The position numbers were made by a program, and so were the translations under genes. Below, piece after piece: positions 22,640 through 34,835 of a stretch of DNA of 64,000 nt. The notes beneath the pieces are model-generated. The model was given only the letters and a program-made list of their open reading frames with translations, was not told where the DNA came from and did not search any database. This DNA comes from Calycina herbarum (lineage: Eukaryota > Ascomycota > Leotiomycetes > Helotiales > Pezizellaceae): positions 62,001 to 126,000 of the forward strand of contig LLEY01000121.1 in assembly GCA_001414485.1 (NCBI GenBank). The letters are read 5' to 3'. The stretch's first letter is position 1, and each line of letters opens with the position of its first letter.

Positions 22640-23421
22640 TTTCGAGTTTGTAGTTGAAAGCGATAGTGAAAAGGGTATTTGGTAGGTGTTTGTTGGATTG
22701 ATCGATAAAGATTTGAGTTATCCTAAGTGCTTAAATATAGGCTGATTGCGTAGATACAACGGGGTGTTACTCACTCAAGATATAAGCATGGAGCTACACT
22801 GATCTTCGTGATCTCTTGAGTAAGCACAATGCCTTTATTCACACCTTCAAAGAAATCTGTCGGGTTTCCTTTCATGGAGTGTTATTCACTGACTACACTT
22901 TATTGAAATAGTGGGCTTGTATTAAAGAACCCCACAAAGAAGCCGCAGAGAACAATAGACTATTGAACTAATCAATCAAACTTCAAGGGATTAGAACTTT
23001 TTAATGTTTTATTTAGACCACTGTAATGTGAGTAGATTATACTTGATTTTGAATAACAGAGGTCAGACTGAATGTGGTCACTCTAACCTAACTCAAGCAT
23101 TCAGCACAGTTCAAAAATCTCTGATATGGAAGGCAGGGACTCATAGCAAGTAGCAGACTTCCACATTTCTACAAGTATAATAAGATAGCGCCTCAAAAAT
23201 TAGACACGGAGAGCAAAAGCTAACATTTAAACCTAGCATAAACCAGTCAGTAAGTTACTGAGAATCAAATTTTGCACTGCACTAGGGAATATTTTAAACT
23301 CATGGAAAAGGAAACACCAGAGGATACGCATAAAAGCAAATCCAGAAACAGCAGTACATGAGCACCAAAGGTATATAAACAATACCGGGTATTTACTCCA
23401 CAAATCCTACTATACATTCCC
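22640..23421. other. Intergenic, no gene recognised
   Basis: AT-rich spacer holding the RING gene promoter and the NOP14 3' UTR. No repeats or RNA genes were identified. Confidence 0.5.
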
Positions 23422-26268
23422 TCATTTCTTTCCCTTCTTCCTCCACTCCTTCTCCCTAGCATAAGCCTTCTGTTCCCTCCCCTCCTCGCCCTGAATCTCA
23501 GCCACAAGTCTCTTATACTTCTTCTCATAAGCCTCATCTCTCTCCTTCTTCTCACGCAAGCTTTCTCTTGCAATGACACTAGCATCCTTCCGCAGGTCAC
23601 GCATAGCACCCTTCTTCTCACGCTTATACTCTTTGCGGAGTTTGGCGGCTTCAGTTCGTTCTTGATCTGGGTCGTAATGTTTATCTGGGTTGTAGGTCTC
23701 CTCGAATTTGGGAATGGCGGTTTTGATGGCGAGGGGTCGGTGGTGGTGGAGTTCTAGAGGTCGACGGGCTAGAGTGGCTGTTTTGACAGCAACGGTTAGG
23801 GTTTTGGTGAGTTTTGTGATGGTTTTCTGAGGATTTATTAGTAATTAGACTTAACATGAAGGCATGGGGTATGAACTTACTTGGGTACTTGGTGGAAGAT
23901 TTGACTGACAGCTCTCCTTTCCAAAGTGTTGCAAGATCTTTATTGTTGGTTCGAAAAGTTCTGTGAAAGAAGGTTTCTCCGCCCACGTCTCTGCAGCCAC
24001 TTCAAGGAGCGCGAGATTTGTTTCTAATATCGCTATCTTCAATGATCCCTCATCATCCTCAGAAAGATCTTGTTCGACACAATCAAACAGAGTAAGGCGT
24101 CTCGATGGTTTTGAAACGTTTTCTATTCGAGCAGCTGTTTTCGGCTCGTGATAAGGGAAATCACCCGGTAGTTTTACCAGCTTCTTGGGAGCAAGAGCGC
24201 AGAGAGTATTCTCAATAAAGCTTACAAGTTCTGGTACATATCGCTTAGATAGTCGTAGATAGTGTAATGACAATGTGCACACATATGCCCCAGTTGCATA
24301 ATCAGATAAAGTTTGGGGTATCTTCAATCCCAAATATCTGCTCATGCTTAAAATTGCAGGAGTAACCACTTGGTGGAAATGATCGGATGTTGAAAAGACA
24401 CTTCCGATGGCGGTGAGGATTATCAAGTCTCCCGGTGTGGGAGCTAACGAACGATTTTCATGAAGATCCTCGAGGTGACTTCGGAAAGAATTGGCAATGT
24501 CCAGAGGATAAGTTTTGGCCAGAGAATGGATGTGTCGAATGATGTTTTCCAGAACGGAAAATGGAGGACGAGTTGGCTGGTTCGCGAGGTATGAAATGTG
24601 ATCAATCAGTGACACAGAAAAATCGCGTAGCTTCCCCTTGTTCTCGCTGTTAAGTTTTGGGTGGTAAAGAGCTCTGATCCGTTGTACGACTGTTGGGAGA
24701 TCCAGAAGAGCAATTCCTTTTGTTACTTCGAGAAGCTCTTCGTGAGACTGTGGGCAATTGAACGTATAGGCCAGGTTCCCACTTACACCATTTTTCTCGG
24801 GAAGTTCCACTTCTGGGATTGGGGCATTTGCTCCTGTAAGAAACTCTGGTCGTTTTGCCTCTTCTTCTGTCAACAGCCCCTTCAAAAATTCAGTATCCTC
24901 GTCGTCATCTGCTTCCTGTTCTTCGTCTTCTTCATCGCCAGAGGATTCGCCTTCAGAAACTTCCAGGTCAGACCCACTTGCAACCAAATCATCGTCAATT
25001 ACAAAATCATCCTCGTCCTCCACACCCAATTCGCTCATGGTGGGACGTGTTTTAATTCCAGAGCCCAATCCGAAATCATCCTCTTCATCCTCTTCCTCCC
25101 CAGCAAGAACATTATTATCAACCGCATCTTCCTCGTCACTGCTCTGTGGTTCTCCCTGCATGCGGCGTTGTCGCTTCTCCTCTAACTGACGGAGCTTCCT
25201 GGATTCCGCCTCTACTCTCTCATCCTCCGTTTTAGATGGTTCTGTAGGCTTAGAGCGTGCGTCCAGGGCCAGCTGTCTCAACCGTAAATCATACTCTTTA
25301 TCGAATTTGATTTTATCCGTTCCATTTAACAGAGCAGCGCGATCTGGGTTCATTCCGGGCGTAATTGGAGGTGGCATAGGTTTCGCTTTTGGCCCCAGGC
25401 CTCGTAGAAGTGCATGAATGCTACTCATTTCCTTGTCCAATTCCTCCCTAAGATCCTCGTCATCGTCTTTGGCCGCCTGCCGCTCGTATTTATGCTGTTT
25501 GGATTTCGCAATCAATTCTGTCATGACTTCTTGCTTCGACTTTTTTCTCTCTGGCCTATCCTCGCCTTCCTCTTCGTCGTCCTCTTCACCCTCTGCGCCT
25601 GGCGATCGACGTCGTTTTCGGGCTTGTCGTTCATCGTCCGAAGGATGGTCTTCTGCATCTGATAATTCCAAATCCTCTTCATCAAAATCGTCAGCAAGAG
25701 CTGGGCCGTCCAGAGAAAGGGATTGTCCCATGTGCGTGAGTTCTCCTTGCATATCATCGTCCTCCAAATCAAATGCTGAATGTTTGTGGTGCCGTTGTTT
25801 CTCGAGTGTGAATCGTTCCAACATCTTTTCTTCGGGCGCCATTGAGGGGTCATTCTCTCCAAAACGCTTATCCACAATTCCTCCCACCTTTCTGCGTCGT
25901 TGCACATCGAGTTCGTAGGCCTTGGTAAGCTATAAATTGAATTAGAATGGTGAGCTTAGGTGACGATGATATTTTGGACTTACTCTCTCCTCGGCAAGAC
26001 CCTTTTGCAAACCCGGCCGTCGGACAGTTGCATTTACCTTGCCCTTGTTTGTGGTGACTTCGAATTTGGGTGTCTTTCCAGATAGCTTAAATTCAAAGGG
26101 ATTGAACTGTTCCCGAATTCCATCGAGGGCAACCTTTTTCCCCACCCTCTTTTCCTTGTTAACCCCATTTTGCGCATTTTGTTTTCTCTGTTTCTTCGAT
26201 TGCTGTGGTCCCACTAGACCCTGCTCCCTCAAGGAGGCCTTTAACCTCTTGAGTTGTGAAGGAGGCAT
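23422..26268 (-). CDS. NOP14: NOP14, small-subunit processome component
   Basis: Nop14 works with Noc4, Enp1 and Emg1 in nucleolar 18S rRNA maturation and 40S assembly. Exons 26268-25984, 25929-23881 and 23826-23422 give 912 residues, the normal size. The start MPPSQLKRLKASLREQGLVG is the typical fungal NOP14 N-terminus, with a basic stretch following. KRFGENDP and MLERFTLEKQRHHK lie near 120-150. Long acidic runs (EEDDEEEGED, DEEDEEQEADDDED) occupy the middle. The conserved C-terminal helical region runs from NLAYTFNCPQSHEELLEV onward, and a Lys/Arg-rich tail ends KEWRKKGKK, suiting nucleolar targeting. Both introns are 54 nt with GTAAGT donors. The gene is divergent from the next one with only 202 bp between starts, implying a shared promoter. 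Confidence 0.95.
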
Positions 26269-26470
26269 TTTGCGGGGTTGTATTTCGAATAGTTTGAGAG
26301 GGCGGGAACTTTTCAAAATTTTATCAGTCCTTGTTATCGGGCGCCAAGACTACTCTAGTGGCAGAATTAGGCGGTCAGAAATCCTCTTTCGCAGCCTTGC
26401 GCCGCCTCGTCAAACCTCACATTGTCCAACATTCACCTCGAAATCGAATGCCAATATAAACTCAATCACG

Positions 26471-27576
26471 ATGGCTTCGCGCCTGCGAGCTGCGGAAAAA
26501 CGCACGTTCTACCTCGGGATGGGACTCGGAGCTTGCACCGTTACAGGACTGAACCTATACAAAATGGCGCCTCTCTCGCGACCAACCCAAGACCGTCTAT
26601 TCTTCTTGGGAATTGGATTGGGAGCATGCGCTGTCGTGGGACTCATGCGACACCTTCTTGAGAATTATCGCGATGCAGCTGCCCTACCACCCTCAGAAAA
26701 CAAAACTCAATATATTGATCAAAAGGTAGAGGATTCCTTGAAAGTCTCAACGCTCGACAAGCTTCTCGACAGCACGAACTACTCGATTCAGGAAACGACG
26801 GCAATAATAATCTGCGAGCGCGCAATATACGACAGGACATCACTCGATACTATTCTTCACTACATTACTAGACCAGATTATGATACCAGAGAGAAGAGCA
26901 TCAAGACGTTGTCCTTCATGGTCCATCAATGTATGTCAATGACTTCACTGGCGCTTGAATTGTACTGATACCTTTTTCAGCAACAATCCACCTTATCAAT
27001 AGACCCGACACCTATTCCGCCCTAGTCAAATCTCTCGAATACAGTCTTACCGATTATGAGCACAATCCATATGATATTGAGTGGGACAACTGGCAATTAC
27101 GAGATGGCGTTGAACAGGAATGTCTGTTGCTTTTGAGTCAACTGGTTGATAAATTCGGCGTCCAAGGTATAATCAAGGCCCGATTTGTCGAGCGCTTCTT
27201 AGGCAAGGAACCATGGGGCAACGACGATTGTGAACGACAAGTCAACTTCCTCCAATCCTTACGAACACAAAACCAGCTCAACGGCCTTACCCTTCCCTTA
27301 ATCAGAGACTTAACTGGGCGGAAACAGCTCTCCAAGGCAAAACTTCTACCTTTGGATTTCGAATGGGATCTACCAAGCTCAAGAGATGTGAGAATGACAA
27401 ATGGCGAGGGAACTGCAGGGGAAGACTTTGACGGAATGTTCGTAGAACCCGGCCGAAGACGAAGAGACCAAAGCTTAGAGGAAGACTCTATTCGCAGAAG
27501 ACATCGAGAAGCAATGGTGTTGAATGATGGAACGAGACCACTTGGAAGAGACGATATCATTCAACGACCGAGTTGA
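26471..27576 (+). CDS. Conserved fungal hypothetical protein with duplicated N-terminal membrane segment
   Basis: Exons 26471-26930 and 26981-27576 encode 351 residues. I do not recognise the family with certainty. Two similar hydrophobic segments sit at the N-terminus: FYLGMGLGACTVTGLNLYK (about 13-31) and FFLGIGLGACAVVGLMRHL (about 44-62), apparently an internal duplication that would make a membrane hairpin. The rest is helical, with LDKLLDSTNYSIQETTAIIICERAIYD resembling an armadillo/HEAT-type helical protein, and ends in an Arg/Glu-rich tail. Positive residues flanking short hydrophobic N-terminal segments suggest an organelle-membrane anchor, perhaps mitochondrial. The gene shares a 202-bp divergent promoter with NOP14. 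The intron (50 nt, GTATGT donor) is clear. Confidence 0.75.
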
Positions 27577-28956
27577 AAAATGACACAGCTCTTTCGACCC
27601 TCTATATCACCAAACACGGCTTTTCTCTCCAACCAAGGCTCGCTTTGAAATAAGCCAATTCTGAAAAGCAAACCCAAAACTGGAGAAGATCGTTGTGTTT
27701 CAAGCTTTTAAGACCGCATTTCTAGAAAATGCATGCTGGGGCTCAACAAACCTTCAGACCATTCTACTCCACTCTGACCATTTGATTGCCAAATAAGCCC
27801 GTTTTGCCACGACGCAAAAGTGGCAAACTTTCAACACTTTCACACATGCTTGGGGCATGAACTTGGAATAACCAAAGCGATGAAACTTTTGAAAGCAACT
27901 TCAAGTTTTTCCAAGTGGTTGATAGCCCAAATGGTTGATAGCAGGCCGGGCAGTCATCCGGGAATACCATCCGGGTGGATTGCCGGAAACCGGGTCGGGT
28001 CGGGTATGGCCAAGTTACCTACGGACATTCATGAGAAAATATTATGCTAGAAGTCCAGGAACAATTGAATCGATTGTATCAAAACACTTGGAGCAATGTA
28101 AAGTAACAAAATTGGATTACTCTAAATTGTTCGTATAATCAATTTCGTTGAAGGTTTATACCTTTTAAAACACATACCAAGCTTTACAAACACAATAGGG
28201 CAACAACTAATAGCTCCAACATGAGTTGGCTTGTTAAAACGAAAGGCTTCCCAATAGTTATATACTCAGTCCAACTAGTCTTTTCTTCGGAAGCCTAAAC
28301 AACAAATTATTATCGGCATCAGAAGCCGATGCTTCGGAGCGGGGCGTTTTCCGGGGGTTGATCCAGTCAGCAAACCCCTAAAAAAGATGACCAATTAGAT
28401 TATTTGCTCAATGCAATCGCCTTCAGAGCCTCTAAATCCTCTAAATCGGGCTTGATTTCGTCCTACAGTCTTTGTAGGTGGTATCTATGCATAGCCGAAT
28501 GGGAAAAAATGTACTTTCTCACCAAAATTTGTTATTCCTACGCTCCAACACGACGAATTTATCAGCATCCCGTCTAGACAGCGATTGTCAAATCGCGCCC
28601 TAAAATGATGGCACATCCTTGAGCATTACTCGCTCACAGTCTGATTGGTTTCCACTGCCTTGTAGTGGGCTTTTGTAACCTTCCGGGGCTCCATCGGCCC
28701 CTGTTATCGGTGCATTCCGCGTGGGTGGGCCAACTCGATACAGGTAAATATTCCGATACAGAGCAGAGTCTCACACTCCAAAGAATTTCTTTCTCGAACC
28801 ATCTCATCTGCCAGGGTGTCAACATCTCCCCCATTTATCAACCATTTCCTCCATCCACTTCCACTTTCACTTCCACGAGACTTGGATCTCTCCTTCTACA
28901 TCTTTCATCCCATTTCAAGCCATCCAATTCCTCTATCAACACCTTCATCCCTCACA
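27577..28956. other. Intergenic, no gene recognised
   Basis: Contains a GC-richer patch around 27930-28010 and a short hairpin near 28315-28335 (ATCGGC...GCCGAT). The last 250 bp are pyrimidine-rich, as expected for the promoter and leader of the abundant CCP1 transcript. No open frame is convincing. Confidence 0.5.
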
Positions 28957-30170
28957 ATGTCCGCCACCAGAACCTTCGCCCGCGCGGCAGTCAAGTCCAC
29001 ACCCTCGACCTCTGCCCTAAGAACCTCAACTCGCAGCAAGGCCTTTGCCCTCCCACGCCAGACTTTCCGCCAGCAATCGCGACGAGGATACGCTTCTGAG
29101 CCTGCCGCAAAATCATCCTCTGGTCTCTTCATCGGAATCGGAGCCCTTGCTCTCGCAGGTGGTGCCGGTTTCTACTTCTATGGCAACGGTTCTTTGCTCT
29201 CAGGTTCCTCGGGCGAGACCAAAGGTATCTTCGAGCCAAAGCAGGAGGATTACCAAAAGGTCTACGACCAGATCGCCGCACGACTGGAGGAGAAGGACGA
29301 TTATGATGATGGAAGCTACGGACCAGTCTTGGTACGATTGGCATGGCATTGCAGCGGTACCTTCGACAAGGAGACTGGAACGGGAGGAAGCAATGGTGCA
29401 ACCATGAGATTCGCCCCAGAGGGTGATCACGGCGCCAATGCTGGTTTGGTCTCTGCTCGCGACTTCCTCGAGCCAATTAAGCGTAAGTCCACTCTCTTCT
29501 GCATACCTGCGATAGCAATTAACAACTGAAATAGAGGCCAACCCATGGATCAGCTACTCCGATCTCTGGATTCTCGGAGGTGTCTGTGCCATCCAAGAGA
29601 TGATGGGTCCTCAAATTCCATACCGACCAGGACGAAAAGATAAGGATATCGCTGCTTGCACACCTGACGGACGTCTCCCAGATGCCAGCCAAGGTAACAA
29701 ACACTTGAGAGATATCTTCTACCGAATGGGATTCAATGACCAGGAGATCGTTGCTCTTTCTGGAGCTCACGCTTTGGGTCGTTGCCACACCACTCGCAGT
29801 GGATTTGAGGGACCATGGACATTCTCGCCAACCGTTGTTACCAACGATTACTACAAGTTGCTCTTGAGCGAGAAATGGCAATGGAAGAACTGGAAGGGTC
29901 CTAAGCAAGTATGTTATCCAAAGGATTCTTGTTATTGATGATTGCTAACAAACTCAATAGCTCGAGGACAAGAAGACCAAGTCTCTCATGATGCTTCCTA
30001 CCGATATGGCTCTTGTTTCCGACAAGTCATTCAAGCAATGGGTTGAAAAATATGCCAAGGATAACGACCTCTTCTTCAAGGATTTCTCCTCTGTCATCGT
30101 CAAGCTTTTCGAGCTTGGTGTACCTTTCGCCGAGACCACCACCCCAATGTCTCTCAAGCCAACCAACTAA
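28957..30170 (+). CDS. CCP1: Cytochrome c peroxidase, mitochondrial
   Basis: Haem peroxidase of the mitochondrial intermembrane space that reduces H2O2 with electrons from cytochrome c. Exons 28957-29482, 29535-29908 and 29961-30170 give 369 residues. Residues 1-45 form an Arg/Ser-rich presequence and are followed by a membrane segment ([20 protein letters not shown], ~56-75), the bipartite sorting signal of Ccp1. The active site is complete: distal R127, W130 and H131 in [12 protein letters not shown], proximal H254 in [10 protein letters not shown], the radical-site Trp W270 in FEGPWTFSP, and the Asp partner in LPTDMAL. The start was chosen at MSATRT (ctcacaATGT). An upstream in-frame ATG at 28816 lies in pyrimidine-rich leader sequence and would bury the presequence. 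Confidence 0.96.
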
Positions 30171-31398
30171 TTCCGCAGTTATAAGATACCCAAACGTACA
30201 CGATCCATCCTTTGAGATGAGCAATAGACGTTTAGATGGATACCACATAGAAAGAAATCGTGCTTTAGAAGATAAATGTGTGGAGAGGATGATCAGTCGA
30301 GGTTGGCATGCGGCCTTCTACTGCTGGTTTCGTTTTCGGACGTTGGGTTGTAATATGGATTTCGGAGTTGTATTTTTCGTGCTCTCTGTTTTTCATAGCA
30401 TAGTTGTCATCTGTTTCCTTGTTTTCTCATCCTCTCCTTGATGTAACACTACCATGATAGCGATCGACGGAATACCATACCTATTTAAATACTCTCTGCG
30501 GAGTTTGCTTCCTTTCGCCTGCTGTGATGTGTTTTCTCGTTGGTACTGAAGCAACTCATTTTTGGATAACAAAATGAATGATGAAGAGGATGAGGAGTCG
30601 TTGAAATAAACAGCAGCTCCGTTCCAAGTCCTAGTTTTAAAACTTGGAAAGTAGCACTGCACCACTGCACACTAGCCCCCAGGCGCTCAATGGACCAATC
30701 TAACGGGATACTAACCCCCCTCCATGGAAAAGCATCCGAAATCCATTCCCTCTCACTGGCTGGATTTCACAATTGGGTATATCGCGGCGTAGGAATGACC
30801 AGGTTCCCCGCAACGTCTGCTGTAGGTTAGACTGCATTGGGCCTGTCTAGCCTAGCCCTCCCAGGTAATGAGAAAATAGGAGAACGAGACAAGCAACCTC
30901 CTTTTTTCATTCGCTCAGCTCACCGCTTGTTGAACTTTGTTTGTTTTTGTAATTAATTTTATAGAAGTGTGGGCATGGATTTCCTGCGCAAGAAAAACGG
31001 GGAGAGGAAGGGAAGGAAAGGGGGTGAGGTTTTGAGTGGTGATGATGGGGGGTATGGTGGTGAGCAGCCTGTAGGCGCTTTCCCTGGGGATCCTGCGGGT
31101 GGGAGTTTTTATGCTCCTTCTCCGACTGGTGGTGCAGGTGGGGGGGTTCAAGGGAGTGCAGGTGCGATGAAGAGTGTACGTCACGCATTTTTGTGTTACC
31201 CCTTGCTCTTTCCTTCCCCTGTTTGTTCTTTCCGTTCAACCCGAACTGGTCATACTTTCCTGTATCGTTCTTGGTTGCTGCTTCCCTCTTAGTACGGAGG
31301 GGTCTCTTGTCTTCAACACCTCATTCTGACAATACAAACAGACAACCAACACCAACAAAACTAGCAAGAAGACGACAAGCAAGAAAAGCAATCCAAAC
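30171..31398. other. CCP1 3' region and upstream region of the CMD-like gene
   Basis: Holds the CCP1 3' UTR and a possible extra 5' exon of the next gene (30975-31175), described separately. No other gene was seen. Confidence 0.5.
30975..31175 (+). other. Possible upstream coding exon of the CMD-like gene
   Basis: An ATG at 30975 opens 67 codons, Gly-rich after a basic start (MDFLRKKNGERKGRKGG). They end at a GTACGT donor (31176) in phase 0. A CAG acceptor at 31339-31341 would join it in frame to 19 codons preceding the ATG at 31399, with no stop. If transcribed, it would add 86 residues. Low complexity makes chance openness possible. Confidence 0.35.
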
Positions 31399-32305
31399 AT
31401 GTCGGCCAATAAATCTACACCAGCCGCTGGTTCCAGGGCTCCTGAAGTGGATATTTCAGAGAACAACATGGATGACCCTGCGCATCAGACTATCTATGGG
31501 AGAGGTTATGATATGAGACGTAGGGTTGTTGGGGAAGATTATGTGGCGGAGAGTTTGGAGAAGAGTGGTGGGGATTTCATGAGGCCTTTGGTGCAGTTTG
31601 CTACTGTGAGTTTGATCTTTTGTTTTTGTTTTGCTATGTTTGGTGAGAATGGGGAGGTTATATATGGTGCCCAGTCCCATCCTCCTCTCCTCAATTTCTT
31701 ACTTTCTTTCGTTCTCATCTTTTTACACTCCTTCAATGCTCCACCCCACTCCTTTCTACTCAACTACAAAATCCTTTTCACACACTCACACACTCTCTCT
31801 TTTCCATTTCCCCTTGTATGATAGAAATTATATATTAACAAAAAACTCAGGAATCAGCATGGGGAACCATCTGGACAAGACCAGGTCTGGAGTTGAAAAC
31901 CCGAAGTCTGCTCAATTTAGTCATGTTGACTGCATTGGGAAAGTGGATTGAATTGGGGACTCATGTTAGAGGGGCTATTAGAAATGGTGCTTCTGAGGTT
32001 GAGATTAGGGAGGCGCTTCTGCAGGCTAGGTATGTGTTCTTTTCCATTTTTTCCTGGGATCTGTTTATTGTTCCCTAGCATCCTTTTCTCTTGTTACTCA
32101 GCCTTTTTTCGGCCTTTGTTCAAAAAGGTTTGGGAGAACTTGGAAATCAAGTTCCATTGGTTTGAGAGGGAGGTGTTGGAGAAGAAGAAAGCTAATTTGT
32201 GGTGACAGTGCGTATTGTGGTCTTCCTGCTGGTATGGAGGCTTTCCGTGTTGCTGATAGGGTGTTGGCTGAGATGGAGGAGAAGGGTGAACTTGTAAGGG
32301 GATGA
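31399..32305 (+). CDS. Carboxymuconolactone decarboxylase (CMD) family protein
   Basis: Small helical protein of the CMD/AhpD-like family, which includes 4-carboxymuconolactone decarboxylase of the beta-ketoadipate pathway (protocatechuate breakdown). Exons 31399-31605, 31851-32029 and 32209-32305 give 160 residues. Characteristic stretches are YGRGYDMRRRVVGEDYV, the WGTIWTRPGLELKTRSLLNLVMLTALGKWIELGTHVRGAIRNG core, and EIREALLQASAYCGLPAGMEAFRVADRVL, matching the gamma-CMD pattern (E-x-R-E...H/Q-x-A-x-Y-C-G-x-P). The Cys is present. Introns are unusually long here (245 and 179 nt). A longer N-terminus via an upstream exon is possible. Confidence 0.82.
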
Positions 32306-33404
32306 GGATTGACAAGTTCTTGCCAGCCCTGTTTTGGGCTCCTTGATTTGCACTTGTTTGTTGCTCTTTGCTATTGCTTTACTGAACGTCAACAGACAGC
32401 AGACAAGAGATGTCCAAGATTTTCAAGATCCATGGGGGTTGTCCACAAGTCAAGAATATTGAACTACACTATGCAACTTTTTCTGTTTCTTTGACTATTT
32501 GTTTGCTTTGCCTTCCTTGACAGCCATTCAGTTCTTACTTCTCTCTCAATTGGAGGAATTCATGTTATTTCTATTGTGAGGGTTAGGTTCTTGTTACTAT
32601 GTTGTTTGGAAAACTTGAACGAGGTGAATTGACAGAACTATAACTGCTCTTCCGAATTGACAACAATTTCTCAGGCCACAAGGCAGTACTAGGGCTATAA
32701 CCCCCCACAAAGAGGGAACTAGCGACCAATCATCGCCTTACCCCTATAGAGATAGTTCGGACACTGGCCAAACACACCGATTACAACATCAACCATCCAA
32801 CAACGCAAACATCAACCACAGCAACCATTACTGATTTTGCTCCCCACTTTCTCCTGCGACCTTTGCATCAAGTCCTTCAAGGTCAGCGCTTTCCTTCTTG
32901 GTTTGGTGAACGGTGGATGAAAGTTGGTCCCTTACTTACGCACGCAACCGAGCGTCAGAGACTGAACTTGTTGATTCCGCCATACCATCTCAAATTAAGT
33001 GCTTGCTCACAATACCCCACTACCTCCATGTACTCTGATAACTAGTTTGGGTTTGTATGGCTCTATCTCTGGATAGAATGGACAGCCTGGACAGCCTGGT
33101 AGTAGGGGAGTGATGAGATGTGTAAAATTGGGTTCACTGAAAAGGATTAAGTGGATATGAAGCAACCAAACGAAAGTAAATTACAACTGAAATTCTCTTT
33201 CTGCGATCCACAAAAGCGCTGTAATAGATTCTTTCCTTCCTTCCTCAGTCTTACTGTGTCGTAATCTACATACAACTACACCCGATCTTAGGCGCTGAAG
33301 CAAAACATCCTCACTTTCACCCAAACCTCCACAAGACCAAAACAACCCCCTTGACAAAAAAAAAACAAGACAAAATCCACAAAAGTTACCAAAAAAATAC
33401 GAGG
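32306..33404. other. Intergenic, no gene recognised
   Basis: Probable 3' UTR followed by non-coding sequence. Short frames have no family similarity. Two poly-A runs near 33357-33365 and 33391-33397 lie just downstream (minus strand) of the tRNA. Confidence 0.5.
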
Positions 33405-33504
33405 GAAGATTACCAGGATTGAACTGATGACCTCTCGGACTTCCCAAAGCTGAAGATTCAACATTGAGCTGGAATCGAGTGTTCTACCACTGAACTAAAT
33501 CTTC
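33405..33504 (-). tRNA. tRNA-Trp (anticodon CCA) with 29-nt intron
   Basis: On the minus strand a full cloverleaf can be drawn. The acceptor GAAGATT/AATCTTC is a perfect 7 bp. The D-arm is GTTC/GAAC with box A TAGTTCAGTGG. The anticodon loop is TTCCAGT (CCA). The variable loop has 5 nt, and the T-arm ATCAG/CTGGT has loop TTCAATC (box B GTTCAATCC). The intron sits after position 37, and its TTTGG can pair with the anticodon, as in classical tRNA introns. A T7 run follows eight bases downstream, a polymerase III terminator. One mismatch (A31-C39) occurs in the anticodon stem. The 5' half resembles yeast tRNA-Trp. A mutated copy is possible, but the intact promoter boxes and terminator argue for function. 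Confidence 0.7.
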
Positions 33505-34835
33505 TTGTTTTCTCTTATTGTTTGATGCTTAACGTTTGCTTATTGTGGTATTTGTGTCGTTGGCTGGGATGTGAGGAAGGAGCTCACCAGTCCCCAGCCC
33601 CACTGAAATTCTTCGAAGGCACTTTCCATTTTCCTAAGCGAAGTGAAGCCGTAAAGTCATAAAATCGTAGAATTATCGTCAATTGGTATGCTTAGCTAGG
33701 TAGGGATGAGTACTCAAATACTTGAATTAGCACAAAGTAGTTGAATCTTTTGAGAGACCGGAATGTAAGGTTTTGGCTTTCAGTACTAGAGTAAGCGCTA
33801 TTGAGGCTATCCCACTGACACGTATGAGTGTACTATTTTGGCAATGCGAAAGAAGAATTAGAAAGACCAAATAATTCAAAACTATACTAGTGTAATTCTA
33901 CACCAAAGACAAAGAATTGAGAGCAAGCAAGAGATTTCCAGTGTCTTCATAGGGTGAAGTCTTCATTGTTCTGTCACTCGTCAAGTAAAATTTCCTGATT
34001 TGCAATAAATGTTACACATCGCAAGTCTTTGTAAAGTTTAAAGTGTTTACTAAAAGAGGCTTGGTAACGACTCACCTCAAGGTTTAGCACATTTGAGTGT
34101 TGACCAAAGGAGGAATAGGGGATAGTGACTTTTTTTATTATTCACTTACTGTTTCACCATAAGGTTGCAATACCATATACATAAATTATTAAGAGAACAG
34201 AGGATCTTTCTTAGCTACGCCGCTTCTATATTATTTGTTAGTTTTTACAGATTGTGTAAGGTTGGAAGTGCTAGCGTTTGTTCATATGCTCTTTGGATTG
34301 ATAACATTATAAAGCAAAGTTAGAGTGAGTAAATTGAGTTAACTATATAACTTGAGATAATTGAAGACTACTACCATGTTCAACGAACTTGATTGTTTTA
34401 GAACTTCTGGGACAGTATTATTGGTGAAAGAGTCTTGGCCATGGTAAGTAAAACATTATTTCCCTAAAAAGTATCTAACTGTTAAGAACCTTATGCGACT
34501 AATTTGGAACAATTAACTTCGACGGTTTTCGTTATCCTAAATATTCTAAAACATTAAAGATAATTATTCTAGCACTTCTAGCACCAAGTCCCTTGATAGG
34601 TATACGCAGAGCGTTGGCGCAGACGAAGAGTAACATTTATAACTTGCTTAACAAGAGACATCACATCTTTGATAAAGAGTTATACCAAATAGATCTCATT
34701 TTATCCTTCCTTCTACGATCTATCTTTATCACCTCCCGTTATTCCAAATCTCAAAATTGAACCTTTAAATCTAGATCAACCATAAAACCACTTTTCTTTC
34801 TCGACCAATCCTGTTCGACTCCCGAAGAGATAAAT
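33505..34835. other. AT-rich intergenic region, no gene recognised
   Basis: About 1.3 kb of AT-rich sequence with no frame above 60 codons that looks coding. No terminal repeats or target duplications were noticed. Confidence 0.5.

Noticed and set aside
28313..28335. ATCGGC...GCCGAT hairpin considered as a regulatory RNA element.
   Set aside because: It has a six-base stem only and no supporting context.
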